Of a stretch of DNA of 64,000 bases, positions 51,793 to 60,335 are shown piece by piece. The position numbers were made by a program, and so were the translations under genes. The DNA is from Blastococcus sp. TF02-8 (GTDB lineage: Bacteria > Actinomycetota > Actinomycetes > Mycobacteriales > Geodermatophilaceae): the NCBI RefSeq assembly GCF_003319175.1, contig NZ_QOHK01000004.1, forward strand, positions 310,001 to 374,000. The letters run 5' to 3'. The notes beneath the pieces are model-generated. The model worked only from the letters and a program-made list of their open reading frames with translations. It searched no databases and had not been told where the DNA came from. Positions within the stretch are counted from its first letter, which is position 1; every line of letters starts with the position of its first letter.

Positions 51793-53097
51793 ATGGACGC
51801 CTCCCTCACCTGGTTCCCGGTGGCCCGCACGGCCGACGTGACGACGACGCCGGTCGCCGTCGGGGCCGGCGGTCGGGCCTACGTCGTCGTCCGGCTGCCC
51901 CCCCGCGGCGAGGTGACGGCGTTCCCGGCCCGGTGCCCGCACCGGCTGGTGCCGCTGGCCGCGGGCCGGGTCGAGGGCGGTCGGCTGGTGTGCCCGGCCC
52001 ACGGCTGGCGGTTCGACGGCGAGGGCCGGTGCACGCAGGTGCCCTCGATGGGCGACGACGGCTGCCCGCCGCCGCGGGCCGACCTCCGGAGGCCCTGGGC
52101 GGTGGAGGAGCGGCACGGCTGGGTCTGGCTGGCACCGGAGCCGACGACGACGCTCCCGCCCCGCCCGGTCTCCACGCCGCGCCCCGAGCCGACCCCGGAG
52201 CCGCCGGTTCCGACCGGGCCCGTCTTCGACAACCTCGCACCGGCGCTCGCGCACGCCTGGCACCCGGTCCTGCTGAGCCGGGAGCTCCGCCGTGGCGGCT
52301 GGTCGCAGGTGCGGCTGCTCGGTTGCACGTGGAACCTCAGCCGGGCGGCCGACGGTTCGCTCGCCGTGGAGCCCGCGGCGTTCGGGCTGCGGGAGCGGCT
52401 CGGCCTGATCTGGCTCGCCCCCGCCGAGCCGGCCGATGCCCCGCTGGAGGTACCCGAGCTGGCCGACCGCCGGTTCGTGGCGGGGTGGCTGCCGCCGGTG
52501 CGCTCCCCCGGGCCCGCCGGCCCGCTCGCCGACACCTTCCTCGACGCGACGCACGGGCCCTTCGTGCACGCCGCCACCATCGGCGCGGCCGACCGCGCGC
52601 GGGTGGACCCCGGCGAGCTGCAGCGTGAGCCGGGCGGGTTCCGCAGCGTGCAGGAGCAGTGGGTGGAGAACCCGCTCGATCCGGAGGTCGCGACCGGAGG
52701 CCGGCCGCTGCGCCAGCGGCGCCGCACCACCTACACCTACCGGGTCCCGTTCCGCCTGCGCCTGCGGCAGGAGTTCCTCGACTCCGGCGCGGCGACGACG
52801 CTGCTCTACCTGCTGCAGCCCGAGGACCTCGACTCCACACGGGTCTACACCTGCCTGCTGGTCTCCGACGGGCCGGGCCGGCCGCTCCCCACCCCCGCCC
52901 GGATGGCCGAGCAGGTCGCCCTGCAGCGCCGGATCCTCGCGGAGGACGTGCGCTCCCAGGAGACCCTCGCCGTGCCCGGTCTCCCCCTGGACCCGCGGGA
53001 CGAGGTGCACGTGCCGGCCGATCGGCTGGGCGTCGCGCTGCGCGAGGCGCTCTGCGACTTCCTCGTGGCAGGTCGCACCCGGCGGACGGCCGCCTGA
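51793..53097 (+). CDS. Rieske non-haem iron oxygenase with a second, degenerate Rieske-like segment
   Basis: A 434-residue oxygenase alpha-subunit-like protein. The N-terminal Rieske [2Fe-2S] domain has C48-P-H50 and C67-P-A-H70, within RCPHRLVPLA and VCPAHGWRFDGEG. The mononuclear iron site is DATHGPFVH (D251, H254, H259). Between them, about residues 145-205 repeat the Rieske frame (AWHPVLLSRELRRGG ... LGLIWLAPAEP versus TWFPVARTADV ... HGWVWLAPEP) but without cluster ligands. The family includes vanillate demethylase-like and chlorophyll/phytol-ring oxygenases; the substrate is unknown and no reductase is adjacent. GTG 51781 is an alternative start. Confidence 0.83.
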   Translation: MDASLTWFPVARTADVTTTPVAVGAGGRAYVVVRLPPRGEVTAFPARCPHRLVPLAAGRVEGGRLVCPAHGWRFDGEGRCTQVPSMGDDGCPPPRADLRRPWAVEERHGWVWLAPEPTTTLPPRPVSTPRPEPTPEPPVPTGPVFDNLAPALAHAWHPVLLSRELRRGGWSQVRLLGCTWNLSRAADGSLAVEPAAFGLRERLGLIWLAPAEPADAPLEVPELADRRFVAGWLPPVRSPGPAGPLADTFLDATHGPFVHAATIGAADRARVDPGELQREPGGFRSVQEQWVENPLDPEVATGGRPLRQRRRTTYTYRVPFRLRLRQEFLDSGAATTLLYLLQPEDLDSTRVYTCLLVSDGPGRPLPTPARMAEQVALQRRILAEDVRSQETLAVPGLPLDPRDEVHVPADRLGVALREALCDFLVAGRTRRTAA

Positions 53098-53103
53098 GCG
53101 GGA

Positions 53104-53244
53104 TCACTCCCCCGGCAGCTGCTCTCCACAGGCCGGGCACGTGGTCGGCGGATCCTCGTCGGCGACGCGCCCGCAGGCCGGGCACACGCGGCGGAGCATG
53201 CAGGCGGGGTCGCCGCCCTCGTCGTCGGGCGCGGGAAGGGTCAC
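53104..53244 (-). CDS. 46-residue double zinc-knuckle protein
   Basis: A short gene below common annotation cut-offs. The product has an acidic N-terminus, then two CPACG motifs 14 residues apart (VCPACGRVADEDP and TCPACGEQLPGE), a zinc-ribbon pattern. GTG 53242-53244 is preceded by TAGGAC (complement of 53251-53256) with a 6-nt spacer, the leaderless signature of this genome. It fills the gap between a Rieske gene and a kinase gene. The function is unknown; nucleic-acid binding or metal storage are both open. Confidence 0.6.
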   Translation of the reverse strand: MTLPAPDDEGGDPACMLRRVCPACGRVADEDPPTTCPACGEQLPGE

Positions 53245-53321
53245 GACCCCGTCCTACCCTCCACCCGCAGGAGGACGCACATCTCCCCCTGCGGGACGAC
53301 GAGATCCGGCGCGGTTCTGCC

Positions 53322-53327
53322 TAGGGT
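53322..53327 (+). promoter_or_regulatory. Leaderless-type -10 box (TAGGGT)
   Basis: TAGGGT lies 7 nt before the GTG of the NarL-family kinase gene. Confidence 0.55.
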
Positions 53328-53334
53328 CGGCAGT

Positions 53335-54510
53335 GTGGACCGCCCCCTCGACCGCCTGCCCGAGTGGACGCGGCAGCACCCGTTCGCCGTCGACGCGGCG
53401 TTCGCGGGCGCGACCTGGTTCCTCGCCGTCCTGCTGCCGCTGGAGGCCTACGCGCAGCACCAGTCCAGCATCTTCGTCGTCGGCACGCTGCTGACCGTCC
53501 CGCTGGCCTGGCGCCGGCGGGCGCCGGTCCCGGCCGCCTCGGTGGTGGTCGCGGCCGGCCTCCTCGAGCTGGTGGCGGCCCCCGACTTCCTCGCCGCGAA
53601 CGTCGCCGTCCTCATGACGATCTACGCGCTGGCCGCCTACGCACCCCGGTGGGCAGCGCAGACCGGTCTCGTGATCGGGCTGCTCGGCGCCGTCCTGGCC
53701 GCCGTGCGCTTCTTCGGCTACGACGTCACCTCGTCGGTCGTCCCGACGGCGCTGGCCATCGGGGTCTCGGTCGTGGCGGCCTGGTCGCTCGGCAACCTGC
53801 GGCGGGCCCGGCTGCAGCGGCTGGCCGCTTTGGAGGAACGGGCCCAGCTGCTGGAACTGGAACGCGACCAGGAGATGCGGCTGGCGGCGACGGCGGAACG
53901 GGCGCGCATCGCCCGCGAGATGCACGACGTCGTCGCGCACTCCCTGTCGGTCGTCATCGCCCAGGCCGACGGCGGGCGCTATGCCGGGAAGACCGACCCC
54001 CAGGCGGCCACCGACGCGCTGGAGGCGATCGCCGCGACCGGCCGGCAGGCGCTCACCGACATGCGGGCCCTGCTCGGCGTCCTCCGCGAGGGCGGCGGCG
54101 AGGAGTACGCACCGCAACCGGACGTGGCGGCGATCCCGGTGCTGGTCGACGACGTCCGGGCCAGCGGGCTCGACGTCGACCTGATCGTCGAGGGCGATGC
54201 CCGGGCGTTGCCCGCCGGCCCCCAGCTGGCCGCCTACCGGATCGTGCAGGAGTCGCTCACCAACGTGCTGAAGCACGCCGGGCCGGCCTCGCGCGCCTGG
54301 GTGCGCCTGCAGTGGCGGCCCGACGCCCTGGAGCTGTCGGTGCTGGACGACGGGCGCGGCGCCGCTGCGGTGGAGTCCGACGGCCAGGGTCAGGGTGTGC
54401 GCGGCATGCGCGAGCGGGCCTGGCTGCACGGCGGGCGGCTGGAGGCGGGGCCGCGGCCCGGCGGCGGGTTCGGCGTGCACGCCGCACTGCCCTACGGTTC
54501 GAGCCGATGA
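53335..54510 (+). CDS. NarL-family sensor histidine kinase
   Basis: Membrane kinase of 391 residues. The N-terminal part has about five TM helices (DUF7134-like, residues 20-155), then a coiled linker (LEERAQLLELERDQE), the HisKA_3 dimerisation domain with ARIAREMHDVVAHSL (H197), and a HATPase with YRIVQESLTNVLKHAG and VRGMRERAWLHGG. It has almost no extracellular loop, like intramembrane-sensing kinases linked to ABC exporters. Its stop overlaps the regulator start (ATGA). Phosphorelay to the next gene is near certain. Confidence 0.95.
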   Translation: MDRPLDRLPEWTRQHPFAVDAAFAGATWFLAVLLPLEAYAQHQSSIFVVGTLLTVPLAWRRRAPVPAASVVVAAGLLELVAAPDFLAANVAVLMTIYALAAYAPRWAAQTGLVIGLLGAVLAAVRFFGYDVTSSVVPTALAIGVSVVAAWSLGNLRRARLQRLAALEERAQLLELERDQEMRLAATAERARIAREMHDVVAHSLSVVIAQADGGRYAGKTDPQAATDALEAIAATGRQALTDMRALLGVLREGGGEEYAPQPDVAAIPVLVDDVRASGLDVDLIVEGDARALPAGPQLAAYRIVQESLTNVLKHAGPASRAWVRLQWRPDALELSVLDDGRGAAAVESDGQGQGVRGMRERAWLHGGRLEAGPRPGGGFGVHAALPYGSSR

Positions 54511-55202
54511 GCGAGCCGATCCGGGTGGTCCTGGTCGACGACCAGCAGATGGTGCGGGCCGGGTTCCGCATGGTCATCGACTCCCAGCCCGACCTGACCG
54601 TCGTGGGCGAGGCCGGCGACGGCGGCACGGCGGTCGAGCTGCTGGCACGCACCCGTGCCGACGTCGTCCTCATGGACGTCCGCATGCCGGGCACCGACGG
54701 GATCGAGGCGACCCGCCAGGTCACCGCGCTGCCCGAGCCGCCGAAGGTCGTCGTCCTCACCACGTTCGACCTGGACGAGTACGTGGTGGCCGCCATCGGC
54801 GCCGGCGCCAGCGGGTTCCTGCTCAAGGACGCCGCGCCCGAGGAGATGCTCGGCGCGATCCGCACCGTGCACGCCGGCGACTCGGTCATCGCGGCCAGCT
54901 CCACCCGCCGCCTGCTGCAGCACGTGGCCCCGATGCTCCGCGGAGCGGCGGTCGCGACCGGCCCGGGCGACGACCGCGCTCTGACCGAGCTCACCCCCCG
55001 GGAGCGCGAGGTGCTCGAGCAGATGGCGCTCGGGGCCTCCAACAGCGAGATCGCCGCGCACTTGTTCGTGAGCGAGGCGACGGTGAAGACGCACGTGGGC
55101 CGCGTGCTGGCCAAGACCGGGTCGCGCGACCGGGTGCAGGCCGTCGTCCTGGCCTACCGGACGGGCCTCGTGGCACCGGCCGACCTCCTCCGGGACGCGT
55201 AG
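54507..55202 (+). CDS. NarL/LuxR-type response regulator
   Basis: A 231-residue regulator. The receiver domain has D11-D12, phospho-acceptor D57 in VVLMDVRMPGTDG, T in VVLTTF, and K in GFLLKDAAPEE. The LuxR HTH (about 155-215) has LTPREREVLEQMALGASNSE and FVSEATVKTHVGRVLAK. It is co-translated with the kinase. The ABC exporter operon starting 416 nt downstream is the probable target. Confidence 0.96.
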   Translation: MSEPIRVVLVDDQQMVRAGFRMVIDSQPDLTVVGEAGDGGTAVELLARTRADVVLMDVRMPGTDGIEATRQVTALPEPPKVVVLTTFDLDEYVVAAIGAGASGFLLKDAAPEEMLGAIRTVHAGDSVIAASSTRRLLQHVAPMLRGAAVATGPGDDRALTELTPREREVLEQMALGASNSEIAAHLFVSEATVKTHVGRVLAKTGSRDRVQAVVLAYRTGLVAPADLLRDA

Positions 55203-55257
55203 CTCAGGGGCCGCCGGCTCATCCCGGCCGAACCGGGGAGCCCGTCATCCAGACCAG

Positions 55258-55464
55258 CTACGCGCCGTAGGCCGCCGAGCGGGCCGCAGCCACCTGCGCG
55301 GCGGTCGGCAGCTCCGGGGGCAGCGGCCAGTCCGACGCGAGGGCCGACCCGACCGCCGCCGGCATCGCCACCAGCCAGGCGCAGAAGATCGCGGAGAGGC
55401 CCACGACCCGCCGGAGCTCCTGTCGCTCGGCCGTGCGCTCGACGTCCACGGCCGTTCCGTCCAC
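55258..55464 (-). CDS. Short single-span membrane protein
   Basis: A 68-residue product starting at GTG 55464, which has GGGGAGG 5 nt upstream. A charged N-terminus (ERTAERQELRR) leads into one hydrophobic helix (VVGLSAIFCAWLVAMPAAVG) and a Pro/Ala-rich outer tail. No family is recognised. It is divergent from the ABC exporter operon and downstream, on the opposite strand, of the NarL pair, so it could be part of the same envelope-stress unit. Confidence 0.55.
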   Translation of the reverse strand: MDGTAVDVERTAERQELRRVVGLSAIFCAWLVAMPAAVGSALASDWPLPPELPTAAQVAAARSAAYGA

Positions 55465-55618
55465 CCGCGCCTCCCCGCTCCGTCCCGAGCATGACAGCCG
55501 GTCCACCCGCAGGGGGACCGCGACGTGCCGGAAGACCGGTCCCTGCTCCGACGCGAGCGCAGGGCCCGTGGCGAGAGCGTGGGCGTCGTCCCCGACACCC
55601 CGTCCCCGGAGGTCCGCA

Positions 55619-56392
55619 GTGCCCGTCCCCGTCATGACCGTCCCCGGCGAACCGCCGGCCGCACGCGCCGGTGCGGCCGTCCGCGCCGCCGGGCTCCGCA
55701 AGACCTACGGCCGGGGTGAGACCGCGGTCCACGCCCTCGCCGGGGTCGACGTCACGTTCGCCCGCGGCGGCTTCACCGCGATCATGGGGCCGTCGGGCTC
55801 CGGCAAGTCCACGCTCATGCACTGCCTCGCCGGCCTCGACACGGCGACCGCCGGCTCCGTCTGGCTGGGCGACACCGAGCTGACCGCCCTGCGGGACGAC
55901 GAGCTGACCGCGCTGCGCCGCCAGCGGATCGGTTTCGTCTTCCAGGCGTTCAACCTGCTGCCGGTGCTGCCCGCGCGGGAGAACATCGTGCTGCCGATGC
56001 AGTTGGCCGGTCAGCGCCCCGACCCCGCCTGGTTCGACGACGTCGTCGCCCGCCTGGGGCTGCGCGAGCGGCTCGGCCACCGGCCGCACGAGCTCTCCGG
56101 CGGCCAGCAGCAGCGGGTGGCCATCGCGCGCGCCCTGCTCCCCCGCCCCGACGTCGTCTTCGCCGACGAGCCCACCGGCAACCTCGACTCCCGCGCCGGC
56201 GCCGAGGTGCTCGGCCTGCTGCGCTCCAGCGTCCGGGAGACCGGCCAGACCGTCGTCATGGTCACCCACGACCCGTCGGCCGCCGCCTACGCCGACCGCG
56301 TGGTGCTGCTGGCCGACGGCCGTCTCGCCGGTGAGCTGACCGAGCCCACCGCCGAGTCCGTGCTCGACGCGCTGCGCGGGCTGGGGGCCTGA
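55619..56392 (+). CDS. ABC transporter ATP-binding protein (LolD/MacB type)
   Basis: A 257-residue ATPase. Walker A is GPSGSGKST with K63, the Q-loop region is GFVFQAFNLLPVL, the signature is LSGGQQQRVAIARALL, Walker B is VVFADEPTGNLDS, and the H-loop is in MVTHDPSAAA. These features mark the LolD/MacB/FtsE group that drives FtsX-type permeases. GTG 55619 is preferred over ATG 55634 because GGAGG lies 6 nt before it. The permease gene follows after 5 nt. Confidence 0.95.
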   Translation: MPVPVMTVPGEPPAARAGAAVRAAGLRKTYGRGETAVHALAGVDVTFARGGFTAIMGPSGSGKSTLMHCLAGLDTATAGSVWLGDTELTALRDDELTALRRQRIGFVFQAFNLLPVLPARENIVLPMQLAGQRPDPAWFDDVVARLGLRERLGHRPHELSGGQQQRVAIARALLPRPDVVFADEPTGNLDSRAGAEVLGLLRSSVRETGQTVVMVTHDPSAAAYADRVVLLADGRLAGELTEPTAESVLDALRGLGA

Positions 56393-56397
56393 CCGCC

Positions 56398-58851
56398 ATG
56401 CGCACCGTCCTGCTCGCCCAGCTGCGCACGCACGCCGCGCGGCTGATCGCCTCCACCCTGGCCGTGGTCATCGCGGTCGCGTTCGTGGTGGCCACGCTCG
56501 TGCTCCTGCAGACCTCCCGCGCCACCGTGCTCGACGCCGTCGCCGCCCGCTACGTCGACACCGCCGCGGTCGTCACCTCCGAGTCCTCGCTGTCCGACCG
56601 GGTCGACGACGTCGCCGCGCTGTCCTCCGTGGCCGCGGTCGCGCCGGCCCTGGAGACCTCGGTGCAGGCGAACGTGCCCGGCCGGACCGGCTCGCAGTTC
56701 CTGCTCGTCCAGTCCGTCGCCGACGCGTCCGCGCTCCGCTGGCAGCAGCTCGCCGCGGGCCGGTTGCCCAGCGGCCCCGGGCAGGTCGCCGTCAGCGACC
56801 GCGCCCGAGCGGCTCTCAACGACGTCCTGACCGTCACCCTCGTCGACGCCGAGGGCCGGGAGTCGACGGCGCAGGCCACCGTCACCGGCATCGTCGACCT
56901 GCACGGCGACCCGGAGGCCGGCCTCTTCGGACGCGCCTTCGTGACCGAGCAGCAGGCCCGCGACTGGGGCGCCACCGATCCGACGGAGCTGCGGATCGCC
57001 GCAGCGCCGGGCGTCCCCGACGAGCAGGTGCGCACCGACGTCGCCACCGCGTTGCGCGGCACCGACGTGACGGTGCGGACCGGCACCGCACAGGCGGAGC
57101 ACGCCGCCGCCGAGCTGATGGGCAACGCCACGGCGCTCGCCGCGGTGCTGCTGGTCTTCGCGACGGTCGCCGTCGTCGTGGCCGGGCTGGTCATCGCCAA
57201 CACGTTCGCGGTGCTGCTCGCGCAGCGGACCCGGGAGCTGGCGCTGCTGCGCTGCGTCGGCGCCACCTCGCGGCAGGTTCGCCGCAGCGTGCTGGGCGAG
57301 GCCGCCGTGACCGGGCTGGTCTCCTCCCTCGCCGGCGTCGCCGTCGGCATCGGGCTGGCAGCCGGGGTCTCGGCCCTGGTGGGCGAGGATTCCGCGATCC
57401 CGCTCGCGGGGGTGTCCGTCCCGCCGTACGCGGTGCTCGCCGGGCTGGTGCTCGGCACCGGCGTGACCGTCCTGGCCGCCCTCGCCCCGGCCCGGGCCGC
57501 CACCCGGGTAGCTCCGCTGGCGGCGCTGCGCCCGCTGGACCCGGCCCCGCTGCGCTCCCGCCCGGGGGTCCTGCGCCTCGTGCTCGGCCTGCTGATGGTG
57601 GGAGCGGGCGTCGTGCTGCTCGCGGCGGGCGTGGTCATGCCCTCGCTGCTGGTCGCGCTGCCCGGCGGGGTGCTCAGCTTCCTCGGCGTCGTCCTGCTCG
57701 CGCAGCGCGCCGTCCCGCCGGTGGTCGCGGCCGCCGGGCGGCTGGCCGGACGGACCGGCGTCCCCGCCCGGCTCGCCGCCGGCAACGCCCTCCGCAACCC
57801 TCGGCGGACGGCGGCCACGGCGACGGCGCTGCTCATCGGCGTCACGCTGACCAGCGCCTTCGTGGTCGGGGCCGCCTCGACCCGGGCGACCGCCCAGGGC
57901 GAGCTGGACGCCGAGTTCCCCAGCGACGTCGTGGTCGAGGGGTGGGAGATGCCCGGTTCGCTGCTGGCGTCCCTGTCCCGGCTGGAGGGCGTGGACGGCG
58001 GCACCACCCTCCGCGCCGCCGACGTCCTGGGCCCCGACGGGCAGCCGGCGACCGTCCTCGGTGTCGACGCCGACCAGGCGACCTCGTTGCTGCGGTCGAC
58101 CGCCGAGCTGGCCCTCCCGCGGCCCGGCGAGGTCCTCGTGCCGGAGTGGCAGGCCGAGACCTACGGGGTGACCGCCGGGGACCGGCTCCCGCTCGCCGAC
58201 GGGGGACGGACCCTCGACCTCGCCGTCCGCGTCGTCGACCAGGACATGCCGCTGCTCGTGGCCGCGTCCGACCTGGAGCAGCTGGCACCGGAGGCCGGCA
58301 TCGCCCAGGTGTGGCTGCGGCTGGCCGATGCCGAGCCCGAGGCGCAGGTCGACGCGGTGGACCGGGTGACCGACGTGGTGGCCGAGGCCGACCCCTCGGC
58401 GCGGGTCACCGGGATGATCACGCTCCGGCAGCAGCTGGACGAGATCCTGGACCTGATGCTGCTGGTGGTGACCGGGCTGCTGGCCGTCGCGGTGGTGATC
58501 GCGGTGATCGGTGTCGGCAACACGCTGGCGCTGTCGGTGGTCGAGCGGCGGCAGGAGAACGGGTTGCTGCGGGCCCTGGGGCTCACCCGCGGGCAGCTGC
58601 GCGGGTTGCTCGCCTGGGAGGCGGCGCTGGTCGCGGGCGTGGCCGCGGTGCTCGGCGTCCTGCTCGGTGGGGCGTACGGGCTGATCGGGGCGGCCTCCGT
58701 GCTGGGGAGCGCCGGGACGATCGTGCTCGCGGTGCCGTGGCTGCAGATCGGGCTGATCGTCGTCGTCGCCACCGCCGCGGGGCTGCTCGCCTCGGTCCTG
58801 CCCGCCCGGCGCGCCGCCCGCACCGCCCCCGTGGCCGCCATCACGGCCTAA
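56398..58851 (+). CDS. FtsX-like ABC permease
   Basis: An 817-residue permease with two FtsX domains and eight main TM helices. TM1 (about 14-36) is followed by a large MacB-like extracytoplasmic domain, then a three-helix FtsX block (about 240-370), a linker pair of helices, a second extracytoplasmic domain and a terminal FtsX block ending PARRAARTAPVAAI. MacB-like mechanotransmission exporters of this form, next to NarL two-component systems, often expel peptides or respond to envelope stress. The stop is TAA, and a family B palindromic repeat begins 3 nt after it. Confidence 0.93.
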   Translation: MRTVLLAQLRTHAARLIASTLAVVIAVAFVVATLVLLQTSRATVLDAVAARYVDTAAVVTSESSLSDRVDDVAALSSVAAVAPALETSVQANVPGRTGSQFLLVQSVADASALRWQQLAAGRLPSGPGQVAVSDRARAALNDVLTVTLVDAEGRESTAQATVTGIVDLHGDPEAGLFGRAFVTEQQARDWGATDPTELRIAAAPGVPDEQVRTDVATALRGTDVTVRTGTAQAEHAAAELMGNATALAAVLLVFATVAVVVAGLVIANTFAVLLAQRTRELALLRCVGATSRQVRRSVLGEAAVTGLVSSLAGVAVGIGLAAGVSALVGEDSAIPLAGVSVPPYAVLAGLVLGTGVTVLAALAPARAATRVAPLAALRPLDPAPLRSRPGVLRLVLGLLMVGAGVVLLAAGVVMPSLLVALPGGVLSFLGVVLLAQRAVPPVVAAAGRLAGRTGVPARLAAGNALRNPRRTAATATALLIGVTLTSAFVVGAASTRATAQGELDAEFPSDVVVEGWEMPGSLLASLSRLEGVDGGTTLRAADVLGPDGQPATVLGVDADQATSLLRSTAELALPRPGEVLVPEWQAETYGVTAGDRLPLADGGRTLDLAVRVVDQDMPLLVAASDLEQLAPEAGIAQVWLRLADAEPEAQVDAVDRVTDVVAEADPSARVTGMITLRQQLDEILDLMLLVVTGLLAVAVVIAVIGVGNTLALSVVERRQENGLLRALGLTRGQLRGLLAWEAALVAGVAAVLGVLLGGAYGLIGAASVLGSAGTIVLAVPWLQIGLIVVVATAAGLLASVLPARRAARTAPVAAITA

Positions 58852-58854
58852 TGG

Positions 58855-58936
58855 TGATCAGGTCTCCTGATCGTTCCGGGTCCTCCCTCACGGTCGACCG
58901 TGAGGGAGGACCCAGTGTGACCAGGTCACCTGATCA
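58855..58936. repeat. Composite palindromic repeat, family B copy 2
   Basis: The 59-nt core (58855-58913) matches 33513-33571 at 56 positions and contains a 36-bp perfect palindrome (58878-58913) centred on GTCGAC. It is bounded on the left by TGATCAGGTCTCCTGATC and on the right by an inverted version (58918-58936), so it looks like a small element with inverted ends. Confidence 0.85.
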
Positions 58937-59007
58937 TCCCGGCCCCGGCGGGACGGCGTCGTCCGGTTCACAGCGGCGGACGGCGCCGGACCTGGGAGAC
59001 TGGAACC

Positions 59008-60210
59008 GTGCCGTCCCGATCTCTGCGCCGCGCCGCCGTCGCCACCGTCCTCGCCGGCCCGGTGGGCTTCGTGACCGCCGCCGCCTGGGGCCTGCCGAAG
59101 GCCCTCGGAGCGCACCGCCGCCGGCTCCGCCGCGTGGTCGCCGGCTCCCCGCACTTCTCCGACGGCAAGTTCCACAACCGGCTCCCGACGCCGGCCCTCT
59201 CCCCGGCCAACACCCGCGACGGCCTGCTCCGGCAGTGGCACGAGGAGCGGCACGTCGGCCTGCCGGGCGGACCGATCCCGCTGGCGAGCGCCGAGATCCC
59301 GGCGGACGCCGCGGCCCTCGCGGTCACCTGGTTCGGCCACGCCAGCGCCCTGCTGGAGGTCGACGGCCGGCGGGTCCTGCTCGACCCCGTGTGGGGCTAC
59401 CGCGTCTCGCCGTCCCCCGTCTTCGGCCCGACGCGGCTGCACGAGCCGCCGATGGCGCTGGAGGACCTCCCCCCGGTCGACGCCGTCGTCATCTCCCACG
59501 ACCACTACGACCACCTCGACCTGCCCACCGTGCAGACGCTGCTGCGCACGCAGAGCGCGCCGTGGGTGGTTCCGCTCGGCATCGGTGAGCACCTGCGCAA
59601 GTGGGGCGTTCCGGAGGAGCGGATCGTCGAGCTGGACTGGGACGACGCGCACCGGGTCGGGGAGCTGACCCTCACCTGCACCGAGGCCCGGCACTTCTCC
59701 GGCCGCTACTTCTACCGCGACACCACTCTGTGGGCGTCCTGGGTGATCACCGGTCCGGAGCACCGGGTCTTCTTCGGCGGCGACACCGGCTACACCCCCG
59801 CGTTCGCCGAGATCGGCGCCCGGCTGGGCCCGTTCGACCTCACGCTGCTGCCGATCGGCGCCTACAACGACGCGTGGCATGCCATCCACATGGACCCGGA
59901 GGAGGCGGTGCGGGCGCACGGCGACCTCGGTGGTCGGGTCCTGCTGCCGATCCACTGGGCCACGTTCAACCTCGCGTTCCACCGGTGGGCCGAGCCCGTG
60001 CAGCGGCTGCTGGCCGCCGCCGCGCCCCGGGGCGTCGAGGTGGTGGTCCCGCGGCCGGGCGAGCGGATCGACGTGCTGGCGCCGACGCCGCTGCAGGACT
60101 GGTGGTCGGCCGTCGGCTCGGCCGCACCGCAGGACGGTCAGGACGCGGGCGTCGGCTCCTCGGTCCTCGCGCGGACGCTCACCCGGCTGCTCTCGCTGCT
60201 CCCGGGCTGA
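59008..60210 (+). CDS. MBL-fold metallohydrolase (NAPE-PLD/UlaG-like)
   Basis: A 400-residue hydrolase with an N-terminal hydrophobic segment (about 8-30) that may tether it to the membrane. The metal site is HDHYDHLD, preceded by WFGHASALLEVDG, with later ligands in RHFSGRYFY, GGDTGY and PIHWATFNLAFH. The layout is that of the bacterial N-acylphosphatidylethanolamine phospholipase D-like group, including PIGAYNDAWHAIHM. The substrate is not known. GTG 59008 is 6 nt after GAGACT. A hairpin follows the stop. Confidence 0.9.
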   Translation: MPSRSLRRAAVATVLAGPVGFVTAAAWGLPKALGAHRRRLRRVVAGSPHFSDGKFHNRLPTPALSPANTRDGLLRQWHEERHVGLPGGPIPLASAEIPADAAALAVTWFGHASALLEVDGRRVLLDPVWGYRVSPSPVFGPTRLHEPPMALEDLPPVDAVVISHDHYDHLDLPTVQTLLRTQSAPWVVPLGIGEHLRKWGVPEERIVELDWDDAHRVGELTLTCTEARHFSGRYFYRDTTLWASWVITGPEHRVFFGGDTGYTPAFAEIGARLGPFDLTLLPIGAYNDAWHAIHMDPEEAVRAHGDLGGRVLLPIHWATFNLAFHRWAEPVQRLLAAAAPRGVEVVVPRPGERIDVLAPTPLQDWWSAVGSAAPQDGQDAGVGSSVLARTLTRLLSLLPG

Positions 60211-60221
60211 CCTGCGCCGAC

Positions 60222-60256
60222 TGGCAGGAACGACGCGGTATCCGGCATTCCTGCCA
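60222..60256 (+). terminator. Hairpin terminator after the MBL-fold gene
   Basis: TGGCAGGAA (60222-60230) pairs exactly with TTCCTGCCA (60248-60256) across a 17-nt loop, 11 nt after the stop. Confidence 0.55.
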
Positions 60257-60291
60257 CTCGAGAAGAGGGCCGTACGCGCCGATGCTTGGTG

Positions 60292-60310
60292 CAGCGGCAC
60301 GGTGCCGCTG
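60292..60310. promoter_or_regulatory. 19-bp palindrome upstream of a short gene
   Basis: CAGCGGCAC-G-GTGCCGCTG is a perfect 9-1-9 inverted repeat, 25 nt before the ATG at 60336. It could be an operator or a leader hairpin. Confidence 0.4.
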
Positions 60311-60335
60311 AACGGACTTCCTCCGGGAGGACGCC

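Noticed and set aside
55195-55262. A tRNA-like stretch (GCGTAGCTCAGGGG...) after the NarL regulator
   Set aside because: The D-loop-like start is not followed by an anticodon arm, a TTCGA T-loop or a matching acceptor strand.
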